From GCA-2683825 sp965662355 (GTDB lineage: Bacteria > Planctomycetota > UBA1135 > GCA-002686595): DNA of 64,000 nucleotides. Under the pieces are notes generated by a model. That model did not search any database. It worked only from the letters and a program-made list of their open reading frames with translations, and had not been told where the DNA came from. The position numbers and the translations under genes were made by a program. Of this stretch, positions 27,829 to 36,042 are shown in pieces; position 1 is the first letter of the stretch, and the number at the start of each line of letters is the position of its first letter. The stretch spans positions 124,001 to 188,000 of the forward strand of contig CBFIHP010000007.1 in NCBI GenBank assembly GCA_965662355.1, given 5' to 3'.

Positions 27829-28959
27829 GTGAATCCCCCTTCTCCGGTCTCCCCCGAGCCGCTGGCTCCTCCCCGCCCTGGCGAGCCCAGGGGCCGCCGC
27901 TCACCCCGGCGATTGGCCCTGCGCCTCGTCCTGACCCTCTCGGCCTTGGCCCTCGCCACCCTCGCCGCCGAATTCGGGATCCGCATCCTCGCTCCCCGGC
28001 CCATCTCCTGGCTCTCGATCTACGCCCCGGACACCGCGCTTCCTTATCGCCTGCTCCCCGGGGTCTCCCAGCACATCGACACCGGCGAGACCGATTGGTG
28101 GGTCCACGTCAACCAGGGGGGGTATCGCGCCCCGTCCCCCGCAGCCGAACCGTCTCCCTCCGGGCCCTACCTGCTCGGCCTCGGCGACTCCTTCGCCTTC
28201 GGCCACGGGACCGACTTCGAGGACAGCCTGTACGGAATCCTCGATCGCGAACTCGAGGGGGTCTCCGTCCGCAACGCCTCGGTCCCGGGCTATGGCCCCG
28301 AGCAATACCGTCGGGTCCTCGAGAAGCACTTCGCCGACCCCGCGCTCGCCAAGCCCCTGGCCGGTGTCTTCCTGACGAGCTTTCTCGGCAACGACTTCCA
28401 CGACTGCATCTGGAACAAGGAGCGCCCGATCACCGACGGAGCCCTGGGTGCCACGGCGGGCCGTCGCTACTGGATCAAGAAGACGAGCCACCTCTATCGC
28501 TTCCTCGCGGCCGCGGCCCACGGCCTGGGATTCGGGCGCGGAGAGTCCGATCTGCTCCTGAATGCCGAGCTCTTGACGCGCAGCGAGTGGTTCGACGGCC
28601 GACTCGCAGAGGCTCTGCGCCTGTACTCCGAGGAACTCGAACGCATCCGTGATCTCTGTCGCGAACACGACGTTCCCCTGTTCGTGATCCTGCTCCCCGC
28701 CCGCTCCACGGTGGACGAGAAACGGTGCGCCGCATCGATCGCGAGCGCTGGACTGGACGACGACGCCTGGCAACGCGACCTCCCTTCCCAGAAAGCCGCC
28801 GCGCTCTGCGGACGCTTGGCGATTCCATTCTTCGAGACCGGTGAGTTCCTCGCGAGCTTGCCCCATCCTCTATACCTGCGCTTCGACGGTCACTTCCGCG
28901 CAGAGACTTCGCGGGCGCTCGCGGGCGCCATCGTGCGCCGTTTCCTCTCCGGCGGCTGA
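27829..28959 (+). CDS. Membrane-anchored SGNH/GDSL-type hydrolase-like protein
   Basis: This 376-residue protein starts at GTG. A Pro/Arg-rich N-terminus and a hydrophobic helix (about residues 30-50) anchor it. The SGNH fold starts with LGLGDSFAFGHGTD, giving the nucleophile Ser in a GDS motif. An FLGNDFHD segment provides the block III Asn. The C-terminal LRFDGHFRAETSRALA supplies the Asp and His of the block V motif. This group includes membrane-linked O-acetyl transferases/esterases related to AlgX/DltD. A second SGNH gene of similar plan lies at 57309-58370. The substrate is unknown. Confidence 0.8.
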   Translation: MNPPSPVSPEPLAPPRPGEPRGRRSPRRLALRLVLTLSALALATLAAEFGIRILAPRPISWLSIYAPDTALPYRLLPGVSQHIDTGETDWWVHVNQGGYRAPSPAAEPSPSGPYLLGLGDSFAFGHGTDFEDSLYGILDRELEGVSVRNASVPGYGPEQYRRVLEKHFADPALAKPLAGVFLTSFLGNDFHDCIWNKERPITDGALGATAGRRYWIKKTSHLYRFLAAAAHGLGFGRGESDLLLNAELLTRSEWFDGRLAEALRLYSEELERIRDLCREHDVPLFVILLPARSTVDEKRCAASIASAGLDDDAWQRDLPSQKAAALCGRLAIPFFETGEFLASLPHPLYLRFDGHFRAETSRALAGAIVRRFLSGG

Positions 28960-29105
28960 GGTTTTGTTGCACGTTCCTTTGGAGCCTTGCGGTTACGCCA
29001 CACAGGACGCCTCATGGGACTCTCCGGGGAGCAAACGCCCCAGCGTGTCATCTCACTAATCGATCGACACATCGGGAAGTGGTGATTGTGGGAAAGCCCA
29101 TGATC

Positions 29106-29134
29106 ACAGGCCTCGTACCTGTTTCGAGGCCTGT
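29106..29134. repeat. Perfect 10-bp inverted repeat, 9-base loop
   Basis: ACAGGCCTCG (29106-29115) is followed after nine bases by its exact complement (29125-29134). There is no T-run behind either arm. It may be a structured RNA element or a factor-independent terminator of weak type for the SGNH gene. Confidence 0.55.
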
Positions 29135-29454
29135 CAGACCGTGTCGCCTCCCAGGCGCGAGACAGTTTCCAACTCCTGCGAAAAAGACATTGATGAGAAG
29201 TCCAGAGGTGAGGAATCCGGTCCGATCCCTTATACATACGTGGGTGATGAGCCTCTCCCTTCTGCGGGAACGGATGCCAGGGCTTTTCGGAGTATCTGTC
29301 GTCCATCGATTTTTTCGAAACCTGCAGAAGACGGGTGGCTAACCGTCATGTTCCTCCTGACCTACGGGCCAACCTCCTGGCATTCGAGATCGGTCAAGCG
29401 CCTCACTTGACCAGGCCCGTAGCCTTGCGCGAACGCTCTCTCGCGCATTATGGA

Positions 29455-29482
29455 GCAGGCGACTGCTATCGCAGTCGCCTGC
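29455..29482. terminator. Perfect 12-bp hairpin with 4-base loop, probable terminator
   Basis: GCAGGCGACTGC pairs with GCAGTCGCCTGC across a TATC loop. The stem is very stable. It stands between the ends of convergent genes, 106 bases beyond the stop of the methyltransferase on the minus strand, so a bidirectional terminator is likely. No uridine run follows, which lowers certainty. Confidence 0.5.
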
Positions 29483-29587
29483 CTTAACATCCGGCGCGAC
29501 TGTGGTTCATACCGCCCGGGGTGGACGGGCCTTCGGCCGTCCGAAACGGATAGACACGTTCCGGCCTACCAGCCGCCACAACGCCCG

Positions 29588-30772
29588 CTAGCCGTTTGCA
29601 TCCGAGTTGGATTCGCTGCTGCCCCGGTCGCTCTCCCGGCGTTCACGGAATTGGCGATAGGGAGCGAGGGTCGAGTGCTGGGGATTGGCGTAGGCGGGGA
29701 CGTCCGGGGAGAGTTGCGCGACGAAGGTAGGGCCGCGCCCACCGCCGGGAGCGGGATTGGTCGGCACGATGCGCAGCGGTTCTTCTGGTAGAGCCGCACC
29801 GGTGAGGTCGACAGCAAGCTCGCCTTCGAGGAACTCGGGCAGAACGGAGTGGGAAGAGCCATCGGGATAGATCGCTTTCAACCAGGTCGTGGAGTGGAAA
29901 TTCCGTCCGCGGAAGACGACGAAGGCACCCTCCTGTCGGGCGCCCTCGATCACAGGAGCCTCGACTTCCTCGCCGACAAGGATCCGCGACGCCACTCCAG
30001 GACGCGGTGGGAAGCCCTCGAGAATCGGCTGAACTCGATACTCACCGCGCGGGACCTGCAGATCCCGGGGCAGATGCTCGCCTTGAACGATGATCTCGAG
30101 ACTTCGCCCCTGCACCTGAAAGGGCAGATCGAGACGCAAGAGATGAAAGGCCACGCGTGCGCTCGTTGTAGAAGAAAGGGTGGCCGCAACCGCCAACTTT
30201 CGCGCCACGACCGTGAATCCGTTTCCAGCCTTCGAATCGACGTCCTCGACCTCGTCGATCGTCCATTGCAAGCATCCGACCTCAACGAGGTGTTCGAGCA
30301 ACGCGATGAAGCCGTCGGTCACCCAAACGTGGTAGTGGCTGCCCGAGTCCATCGAGTCCGTGCTGGCCGTCGTCCCGAGAGCGTGATCCGCCAGGTGATG
30401 GCGCAGGTCTGTACAAGGACGCAGGTGATCGCAAGTGCGTTGCTTGTGCGGCACAATGAAAAAAACGATGCCCCCCACCCGCAGAGCGCGATCCCACTCG
30501 ATCAGTGTCGCGATCGTGTCGGGCATGTGCTCGATGACATGGCTGTTCAGGATGAAATCCAGCGAGCCCGAGGCAAACGGCAGGTGCTCTGCAGTCGCGA
30601 AGACCGAGATGTCGGCTACCTCGCCCGCCCTCATCATCTGGATCCTCTGATAGACCTCCGGATCGGGCAGATTCACGTTCCAGGCTCGCACGCCAGGAAA
30701 ACGATTGTTCGCCGAGGCTCCGATCTCGATGCCTCGCTCGAGACTTCCCAGGTAGCGCCGCGCCAGGTCCAT
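29588..30772 (-). CDS. SAM-dependent methyltransferase with C-terminal beta-rich extension
   Basis: This is a 394-residue protein. The N-terminal half is a class I methyltransferase: GIEIGASANNRFPG replaces the classical motif I, with ATAEHLPFASGSLDFILNSHVIEHMPD as the post-I region (split here into recognisable AEHLPF and SHVIEHMPD). Residues 190-300 form a beta-rich domain with unclear relatives. The tail is Ser/Glu/Arg-rich. This type is common in glycan-modifying clusters, but no glycosyltransferase lies nearby. It is the last of three co-directional genes, after the peptidase-MA protein. Confidence 0.72.
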   Translation of the reverse strand: MDLARRYLGSLERGIEIGASANNRFPGVRAWNVNLPDPEVYQRIQMMRAGEVADISVFATAEHLPFASGSLDFILNSHVIEHMPDTIATLIEWDRALRVGGIVFFIVPHKQRTCDHLRPCTDLRHHLADHALGTTASTDSMDSGSHYHVWVTDGFIALLEHLVEVGCLQWTIDEVEDVDSKAGNGFTVVARKLAVAATLSSTTSARVAFHLLRLDLPFQVQGRSLEIIVQGEHLPRDLQVPRGEYRVQPILEGFPPRPGVASRILVGEEVEAPVIEGARQEGAFVVFRGRNFHSTTWLKAIYPDGSSHSVLPEFLEGELAVDLTGAALPEEPLRIVPTNPAPGGGRGPTFVAQLSPDVPAYANPQHSTLAPYRQFRERRESDRGSSESNSDANG

Positions 30773-30833
30773 ACTCCGAAAGTAGCAGCCGGGTCGAGAT
30801 CCGTGCTTGTCATTCCCTGAAAGGGCTTCTGCC

Positions 30834-32060
30834 CTATTGAAACAAGCGCTCCGTGAAAGTTTGATAGGCGAAGCTCATCGGGACGGTCGCCCATAGCTCG
30901 AAGGCCGCTTCGACATTCCCTCCTTCGCCGGCGGCACGCACCATCCGACGCAGGGCCTCGTCTCCGTAGTTCAGCCGGATGTCGTCGACCCAGACCAAGG
31001 TCTGTGCGTAGGCACGCGCGATGGCATCGGTGTCCGTCCAGGTCACGAGACTGCCGCGGAGTTTCTCGAGCTCGAACAGCGTGCCGGCACGCCGTAGACG
31101 GGCGCGGGCTTGTTCGAGGTCGCTGGGGCGGTTCTCGAGCAGTTGGGCCAACCCCTCGTTCAACCAGCCCGGAAGAGTCTTTCCTCCGAGCTCGTGCAAG
31201 AATGCGTGAACGAGCTCGTGCTTCAGGGTCTCCCGCCAATTGCCGAGTCGCAAGTCATCGACCGAAACGCGCACCGTTCCGTCGAACACACCACCAGCCC
31301 AATCGCCCAACCCAGTCACCCGGTCGAACTCGCGGGAATCATAGAGCACGATGCGGATCGGGCGCCGCCCCATTTCGCGCACGGGATCGGCACCGAAATA
31401 GAGGCGTAGCTCTTCGTAGCTGCGCTCGAGGTGATCGAGCACATCCTGGGAGTTGTGCAAGATGTCGCGTCGGTCCGTATCGAAGGACAGGGTGAAGAGG
31501 TCCGAGCCCTCGCTCCAGTGATCCTCTTCGACCGCAGACTGGACGCGCCAACGGCTGAGGAGCTGGCGCATCGCGTCGGAGTCTTCGCGTTCAGGTGCGA
31601 GCTCGAGCACCTCCTCGACGGAGGCGATGGCCTCGGCCAGCTCCTGGTTCTTGTAGAGCTCGCGCGAGTAGCGGGCCAGGGCCTCGGCCAGGTTGCGCCG
31701 GAAGATGTCGTTGTCCGGTTTGGCTTCGCGGCAGCGCCGAAATCCCTCGCAGGCCTTCTCGAGGTCACCGTTCTCGAGCAACGCAGCCGTCTCGTTGTTC
31801 AGGCGAACCCACTCGCTCGCGTCATCTCCGTCGCTCAGGAGCTCGATTTGACCGTCGCCCGACGATGCGGGTGAGGCGTGCGTCGGGGGCCCATCCATGG
31901 TCTGGGAAACGCGCACGGGTTCCGGAACAGCCACGTTCGACGAGGTCTCCTCAGGAGCGACCGCTGGTGTCGCAACGAGAGAACGCAGGAGCACGGCAAC
32001 GACTCCGAGCAACAAAGCGATCGAAGTCAGCAGCAGGCTCGTTCCACGCTTCAAGAGCAC
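30834..32060 (-). CDS. TPR protein with peptidase MA-like (HELVH) domain
   Basis: This is a 408-residue protein. An N-terminal membrane helix (LLLTSIALLLGVVAVLL) precedes a linker and two or three TPR-like helices (residues about 75-175). The C-terminal 200 residues are a gluzincin-like peptidase MA domain: TLKHELVHAFLHELGG with HELVH, then PGWLNEGLAQ, where the downstream Glu is the third zinc ligand. The motif looks catalytically complete. The protein would face the periplasm. The target is unknown. Confidence 0.8.
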   Translation of the reverse strand: MLLKRGTSLLLTSIALLLGVVAVLLRSLVATPAVAPEETSSNVAVPEPVRVSQTMDGPPTHASPASSGDGQIELLSDGDDASEWVRLNNETAALLENGDLEKACEGFRRCREAKPDNDIFRRNLAEALARYSRELYKNQELAEAIASVEEVLELAPEREDSDAMRQLLSRWRVQSAVEEDHWSEGSDLFTLSFDTDRRDILHNSQDVLDHLERSYEELRLYFGADPVREMGRRPIRIVLYDSREFDRVTGLGDWAGGVFDGTVRVSVDDLRLGNWRETLKHELVHAFLHELGGKTLPGWLNEGLAQLLENRPSDLEQARARLRRAGTLFELEKLRGSLVTWTDTDAIARAYAQTLVWVDDIRLNYGDEALRRMVRAAGEGGNVEAAFELWATVPMSFAYQTFTERLFQ

Positions 32061-32143
32061 TCCTGGCCCGGACTCTTCATCAGCTGGTACGCAAAACGCT
32101 CCAGCTTGGAATGCCTGGGGTACGTGTTCATGAATCGTTCGGG

Positions 32144-33166
32144 CTAGTGCCCACGCACGTGGCTTTCAAAATCGAGATCCGCACGGCCGTCGAGCTGCCC
32201 CTGGATGTCCTCGATCAACTCGGACCAGCTCTGGTAACGGTGATCGGCTTCCTTCGCGACCATCTTCTCGATGATGTATTGCAGGTGCGGAGTGAAGTCC
32301 CGCCCCTTGAGTTCTTTCGAGTTCAGGGATTCCATGACCTGCATGCGCAGGACTTCACGATCGTCGGAGCTTTCGAACGGGAGTCGGCCACACACGATGT
32401 GAAAGAGCGAGATGCCGAGCGAGTAGATGTCGGAACGCGTATCGGCCGCGGCACCGCCGCGACACTGTTCGGGTGACAGGTACTGGATCGTACCGACGGT
32501 CGAATCCTCGGGAGAGGCCGTCGCTTCGGGCGCGGCGAATCCGAGATCGATCAAGACGACACTGCCATCGGAGTCCAACATAATGTTGCCAGGCTTGACG
32601 TCGCGGTGTACGACGCCCTTCCGTTCGAGATAGCGAAGCACCTCCGCTGTCTCCAGGACGATGCGCAACGCCTGGTCTTCCGGAAAAGCCGCACCTTCGT
32701 CGAGCCTTTCCAGAATGGTGGCCCCATCGATGTACTGCATGCGCGAAAAAAAAGTATTGCCACTGCGTGCGACACCGTACCCACGAACGAGCCCCTGGTG
32801 CTCCAGCTTCTCGAGCAGGCGCGCCTCGGCGATGAAGCCCTTGCGTGTTGCCGCTTGCTTGGTTGCATCCGGTTTCAGCACCTTCAGCGCTAGCTGGCGA
32901 TGTGTCCGTTTGTCCCTGACCCGAAAGACATTGGCGGTTCCCCCCGTCCCCACACAGCCGAGGATTTCATACCCCGGGATTTCCGGAAGCTCGCCGACAC
33001 GTGTCCGTCTGAGCTCCTGAACACGATCCTCTGGCCAGCCCTGGGTACGGACAAGCAACTCGTCGAGGTCCTCGCCACCCTTCAGCCTGGGAAGAAGCTC
33101 TTCCACCTCGTTTCGAGAGAGGTGGCGGTGGTGCACCAACAGGGCTAAGAAATCGACGTCGCGCAT
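32144..33166 (-). CDS. Serine/threonine protein kinase
   Basis: This is a 340-residue Hanks-type kinase. A helical N-terminal domain of about 65 residues (FLALLVHHRHLSRNEVEELL) precedes the catalytic domain. The Gly loop is CVGTGGTANVF, the lysine is in ALKVLKPD, the catalytic loop is VHRDVKPGNIM, the metal motif is DLG instead of DFG, and LSPEQ stands for APE. There is no transmembrane helix or PASTA repeat, so it is cytoplasmic. I placed the start at the ATG at 33166, because the open frame upstream to 33334 is basic and Gly-rich without family content. Its substrates could include the FHA protein at 24605-26707, which is speculative. Confidence 0.9.
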   Translation of the reverse strand: MRDVDFLALLVHHRHLSRNEVEELLPRLKGGEDLDELLVRTQGWPEDRVQELRRTRVGELPEIPGYEILGCVGTGGTANVFRVRDKRTHRQLALKVLKPDATKQAATRKGFIAEARLLEKLEHQGLVRGYGVARSGNTFFSRMQYIDGATILERLDEGAAFPEDQALRIVLETAEVLRYLERKGVVHRDVKPGNIMLDSDGSVVLIDLGFAAPEATASPEDSTVGTIQYLSPEQCRGGAAADTRSDIYSLGISLFHIVCGRLPFESSDDREVLRMQVMESLNSKELKGRDFTPHLQYIIEKMVAKEADHRYQSWSELIEDIQGQLDGRADLDFESHVRGH

Positions 33167-33713
33167 CTTCGCTCGGACAATGGATATCCTCCCGCAGCGG
33201 GAACGCCCCGCCAGGCTGGGATACTCTGACTGGATTCCAACAAAATTGCACTGATCCTGCCCGCCCCCAGGGTGCCACGTTGCTTTTCGGCACACGCGAG
33301 GGCTCTCAGGGCAAGCGAACAGAATCAGGGCCACCCCAATGCGTTCTCTTGGTTCGAGCCCCGGCGCATTGATAGCCAGGAAGGCCCAGGCACCCCGCGC
33401 TGAATCGCCGGCTCCAGGCCGCAGAGTGGACGACGAGGATCGCCCGAGCGTCGCACCGAACGGTCATCACAGGGAGTTCGTACGAGAGCGCGAGAGCCGT
33501 GGAAACGCCCCGCACGGCTACTCAGCCTTCCCTTCTTGGTGCAAAAATGGGTGAACTTCCGGGTTTACGCGCGGAGTTCCCTGGGGCTGCGGCTAGAACG
33601 AGGCAGCAGTGGGCGCTCTCGTGCCCAGCGCCGGGGTCTATTCCGGCTAGAAGCACACCCCCATCAGAGCCCAATACGGCCTCTCTTCCTCCCTCCTCCA
33701 GAGGAGCAGTTCC
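33167..33713. other. 547-bp intergenic region
   Basis: This gap lies between the kinase on the minus strand and the small-gene cluster on the plus strand, so it should contain divergent promoters. Overlapping short frames exist in several phases, but none shows a domain, a signal peptide or a convincing start. I see no RNA gene. Confidence 0.5.
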
Positions 33714-34169
33714 ATCAGCATTCTTCTTTATCGCTCTGGAAGTCCCCCCTATGGCGTCGATTCCGACCTCTGGATCGCCGCCCTGGAGCTCGCCACCGTC
33801 CATGGATGGAAACCCGGCGGAACCACTTCATCGGGAGACTCCACGAGACTCGACTACAAGGGCTATCTCAGCCCCGATCAGCAGAATGTGGGCCACGACG
33901 ATGCGAAGAACCTGGCCCGGGGATTGGAGCGCGGGCTGGCCGAGGTTCCGAAGACCATGCTGCCCCTTGGGGACGGTCCTTTCGGCGATGACAACACCGT
34001 CCAACTCCTGAAGCGTGCAGCCGCCGGCGAGATCCCCCAAAAGGGAGAAGTGAACGCAGCCGTCGAGGTCCTGAGCGGCCCGCCGCGCGACGAAGCACTC
34101 TCCTTGGTCGAGTTCTTGCTCTCCGGAGAGTTCACGATCAACCCCTCGCTCAAGTCTTCAAAAGGCTAA
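33714..34169 (+). CDS. Conserved hypothetical protein with probable non-canonical ATC start
   Basis: This is a reading frame of about 151 residues. Its downstream part starts at a GTG (33888), but the coding signal clearly runs further upstream: SILLYRSGSPPYGVDSDLW, ALELATVHGWKPGG, then LDYKGYLSP. This pattern matches small uncharacterised bacterial proteins of about 150 residues that start with a beta strand and contain AxxLARALERAL-like helices. No ATG, GTG or TTG occurs between the in-frame stop at 33648 and 33888. GAGGAG at 33701-33706 lies seven bases before ATC 33714, which I take as the start; ATT 33720 is the alternative. The stop overlaps the next ATG (TAATG). A sequencing error at the start codon is also possible. 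Confidence 0.62.
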   Translation: MSILLYRSGSPPYGVDSDLWIAALELATVHGWKPGGTTSSGDSTRLDYKGYLSPDQQNVGHDDAKNLARGLERGLAEVPKTMLPLGDGPFGDDNTVQLLKRAAAGEIPQKGEVNAAVEVLSGPPRDEALSLVEFLLSGEFTINPSLKSSKG

Positions 34170-34414
34170 TGGCAAAACGCGGCGGCAAGACGACTGGCAA
34201 CAAACGCCAACGAGAGCGCGACAAGCGTCGTAAGCGTGAGAGCAAGGAAGCTCGCAAGGTCGAGCGCAAGGAGATGCGCGATCGCGGCGAGGACCCCGAC
34301 ATCGTCGAGCTTGATGAATACGGGGACCCGATCGTCAGAGAGCCCGCTCCCGAAGAGCCGAACGCCTCCGACGACGAGGGCGCGCAGGAAATGCAGCCCC
34401 CTTCCGAAGCCTGA
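34169..34414 (+). CDS. Small highly charged protein, unknown function
   Basis: This is an 81-residue protein. The N-terminal half is strongly basic (KRQRERDKRRKRESKEARK) and the C-terminal half acidic (DDEGAQE). The start ATG shares one base with the preceding stop (TAATG), which supports a real, coupled gene. The basic stretch could bind nucleic acid. No family is recognised. Confidence 0.65.
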   Translation: MAKRGGKTTGNKRQRERDKRRKRESKEARKVERKEMRDRGEDPDIVELDEYGDPIVREPAPEEPNASDDEGAQEMQPPSEA

Positions 34415-34462
34415 AGAGGGTCTGAAGGACGCAAGTCATCCCAGCGGCTACAATGACTCGCC

Positions 34463-34924
34463 ATGAGCGACGAGAACGTAACCCTGATCGGCTACACGCT
34501 GTCCAACGTCGTGCGCATACTCGAGGCGGACTCCTCGAGTCCCGAGGCCTGGCCCGAAGCGAAGCGTGTCATCGGCGTGATGCGTGATGAAAATGCCGAG
34601 CTCGTGTCCGCGGTCGAGAGCGAGAGCCTCGCTGATCTGAAAGCCATCGTCGAGGGCTGGTACGCCTCCGACCATGGGCTCCCCGAGCAGGACCGCAACG
34701 TGCTCAAGCGCGCCATGAAAGCCTACCGCAAGCGCTTGAAACTCACCCTGCTCGATGCCGAATCCACCGTGGGCGGCGGCCCGATGAGCGGCGGGCGCGC
34801 CTCCGATATTGTCGGCATCACCCCGCCGGTTCACTACCCGCGCGAAGTCTGGGACGAGCTCGCCCGATTGGGACGCCTGGTCGACGTACGCCAAGGCATG
34901 TACGAGCTCCCACCTGGGGGCTAG
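34463..34924 (+). CDS. Hypothetical protein, predicted helical
   Basis: This 153-residue cytoplasmic protein has no signal or membrane segment. It is mostly helical (NVVRILEADSSSPEAWPEAK, VLKRAMKAYRKRLKLTLLD), with a C-terminal segment VHYPREVWDELARLGRLVD. I do not recognise the family. It lies three bases before the FKBP gene and probably shares its transcript. Confidence 0.72.
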   Translation: MSDENVTLIGYTLSNVVRILEADSSSPEAWPEAKRVIGVMRDENAELVSAVESESLADLKAIVEGWYASDHGLPEQDRNVLKRAMKAYRKRLKLTLLDAESTVGGGPMSGGRASDIVGITPPVHYPREVWDELARLGRLVDVRQGMYELPPGG

Positions 34925-34927
34925 CCC

Positions 34928-35329
34928 ATGGGCTTCTTGAAACGTCTCTTCGGTCGAGGCAACGTCCCGGAGTTCGTGCTTCCGGGCGACAACGAGTGTG
35001 CGCTGAGCGAGAGCGGGTTGAAACATCAGCTCGTCAGCGAGGGCGATGGAGCCTCGCCCGGGCCCTTCGAAACGGTCACCGTGCACTATGCGGGTTGGCT
35101 GACCGACGGAACGCTCTTCGATTCGTCCTATGCACGCGGTAAGCCCATATCGTTTCCCCTGAACCGCGTCATTGCCGGCTGGGGAGAGGGCTTGGCGTTG
35201 ATGAAAACCGGGGGCACCTCGCGCTTCGTCATTCCACCGGAACTCGGCTACGGGCCCCGCGGCGCACCGCCCGCCATCGGGCCCAACGCCACGTTGCTCT
35301 TCCTGGTCGAGCTCATCGACATCAGGTAG
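34928..35329 (+). CDS. FKBP-type peptidyl-prolyl cis-trans isomerase
   Basis: This is a 133-residue single-domain FKBP. The domain covers residues 35-133: VTVHYAGWLTDGTLFDSSY, then VIAGWGEGLALMKTGGTSRF and IPPELGYG, ending in LLFLVELIDI. These contain the usual active-site aromatic and Asp residues. The N-terminus GFLKRLFGRG is amphipathic and not a signal peptide, so it probably works in the cytoplasm. It accelerates prolyl bond isomerisation in folding proteins. Confidence 0.93.
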   Translation: MGFLKRLFGRGNVPEFVLPGDNECALSESGLKHQLVSEGDGASPGPFETVTVHYAGWLTDGTLFDSSYARGKPISFPLNRVIAGWGEGLALMKTGGTSRFVIPPELGYGPRGAPPAIGPNATLLFLVELIDIR

Positions 35330-35401
35330 GTACGAGCTCTCCTCTCGGCCTGCACGATTGCCTGCGGTCCCTCTCGACGTGGACCGGTGCCAGCATCGAC
35401 T

Positions 35402-35929
35402 TCAGTCTTGGGGCCCGAAGGCCTCGCGATAACGCGCCGTGCCACCACGAATCCTCGCCAGCACTCTGTCGTCGAGGATGCGCACGAAGAACAGGTCCAG
35501 GGGCATCCCCTCGAACCCGTGGCGGAGGTCGCACTCCAGGGCAGGGACGAAGCCAAAGCGCGGGTAGTAGTCCGGATGCCCGTAGACGACGACAAAGGGC
35601 ACATCGCGCTCTTTCGACAAGCAGAGTCCCGCCTCGACGAGAGACGATCCGATCCCCCGCCCCTGCCACTCCGGGTCGACCGCCATGGGAGCGAGCCCCA
35701 ACCCCTCGATCCTCTCGTCGCCGGCGTGGATCCTGACCCGTGTGAACAGGATGTGCCCACAAACCCGATCGCCTTCGATGGCAACGAGCGAGATGGCCTC
35801 CGGCGCTTTCCGCAACGCAATCACGAGATCCGCCTCACCCTGGTGGCCGAATTCCGTGCCGGCAAAGGCCTCGGCGACGATCCCCTGCACAGCCGCATGA
35901 TCGTCGGGGACCTCGGGTCGAATCGTCAT
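35402..35929 (-). CDS. GNAT family N-acetyltransferase
   Basis: This is a 175-residue acetyltransferase of the YhbS-like group. The acetyl-CoA pyrophosphate loop is DPEWQGRGIGSSLVEAGL (motif A), preceded by the strand LGLAPMAV. The C-terminus has YGHPDYYPRFGFVPA, typical of this subgroup. It transfers acetyl groups from acetyl-CoA to an amine of an unknown substrate. It stands alone and convergent with the FKBP gene. Confidence 0.88.
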   Translation of the reverse strand: MTIRPEVPDDHAAVQGIVAEAFAGTEFGHQGEADLVIALRKAPEAISLVAIEGDRVCGHILFTRVRIHAGDERIEGLGLAPMAVDPEWQGRGIGSSLVEAGLCLSKERDVPFVVVYGHPDYYPRFGFVPALECDLRHGFEGMPLDLFFVRILDDRVLARIRGGTARYREAFGPQD

Positions 35930-36042
35930 TGCGGGCTCGGTTTCATCGTGGGTTCTATCCTCCCTGCGTCACATCGTAGGCCGAAGCACTTCTGTCGCCA
36001 GCGCGGACCGTGATCGAGGGTGGTTTGCGCTATGCTGCGCGA

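Larger units (their letters stand above)
28960..29587. other. 628-bp intergenic region between convergent genes, with two hairpins
   Basis: This gap has visibly lower G+C than its surroundings and no convincing gene. Short frames exist on both strands but lack recognisable content. It carries two perfect inverted repeats, listed separately. It may be the remains of a lost gene, an untranslated region or a small RNA locus. Confidence 0.6.

Noticed and set aside
28890..29306. 138-codon minus-strand frame in the gap, possible transposase remnant
   Set aside because: It overlaps the end of the SGNH gene, has no DDE-like motif or terminal repeats, and no start context.
33499..34011. Overlapping plus-strand frames of 170 and 151 codons
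   Set aside because: They are in other phases than the protein-like frame ending at 34169 and have Ser/Pro/Arg-rich shadow composition.
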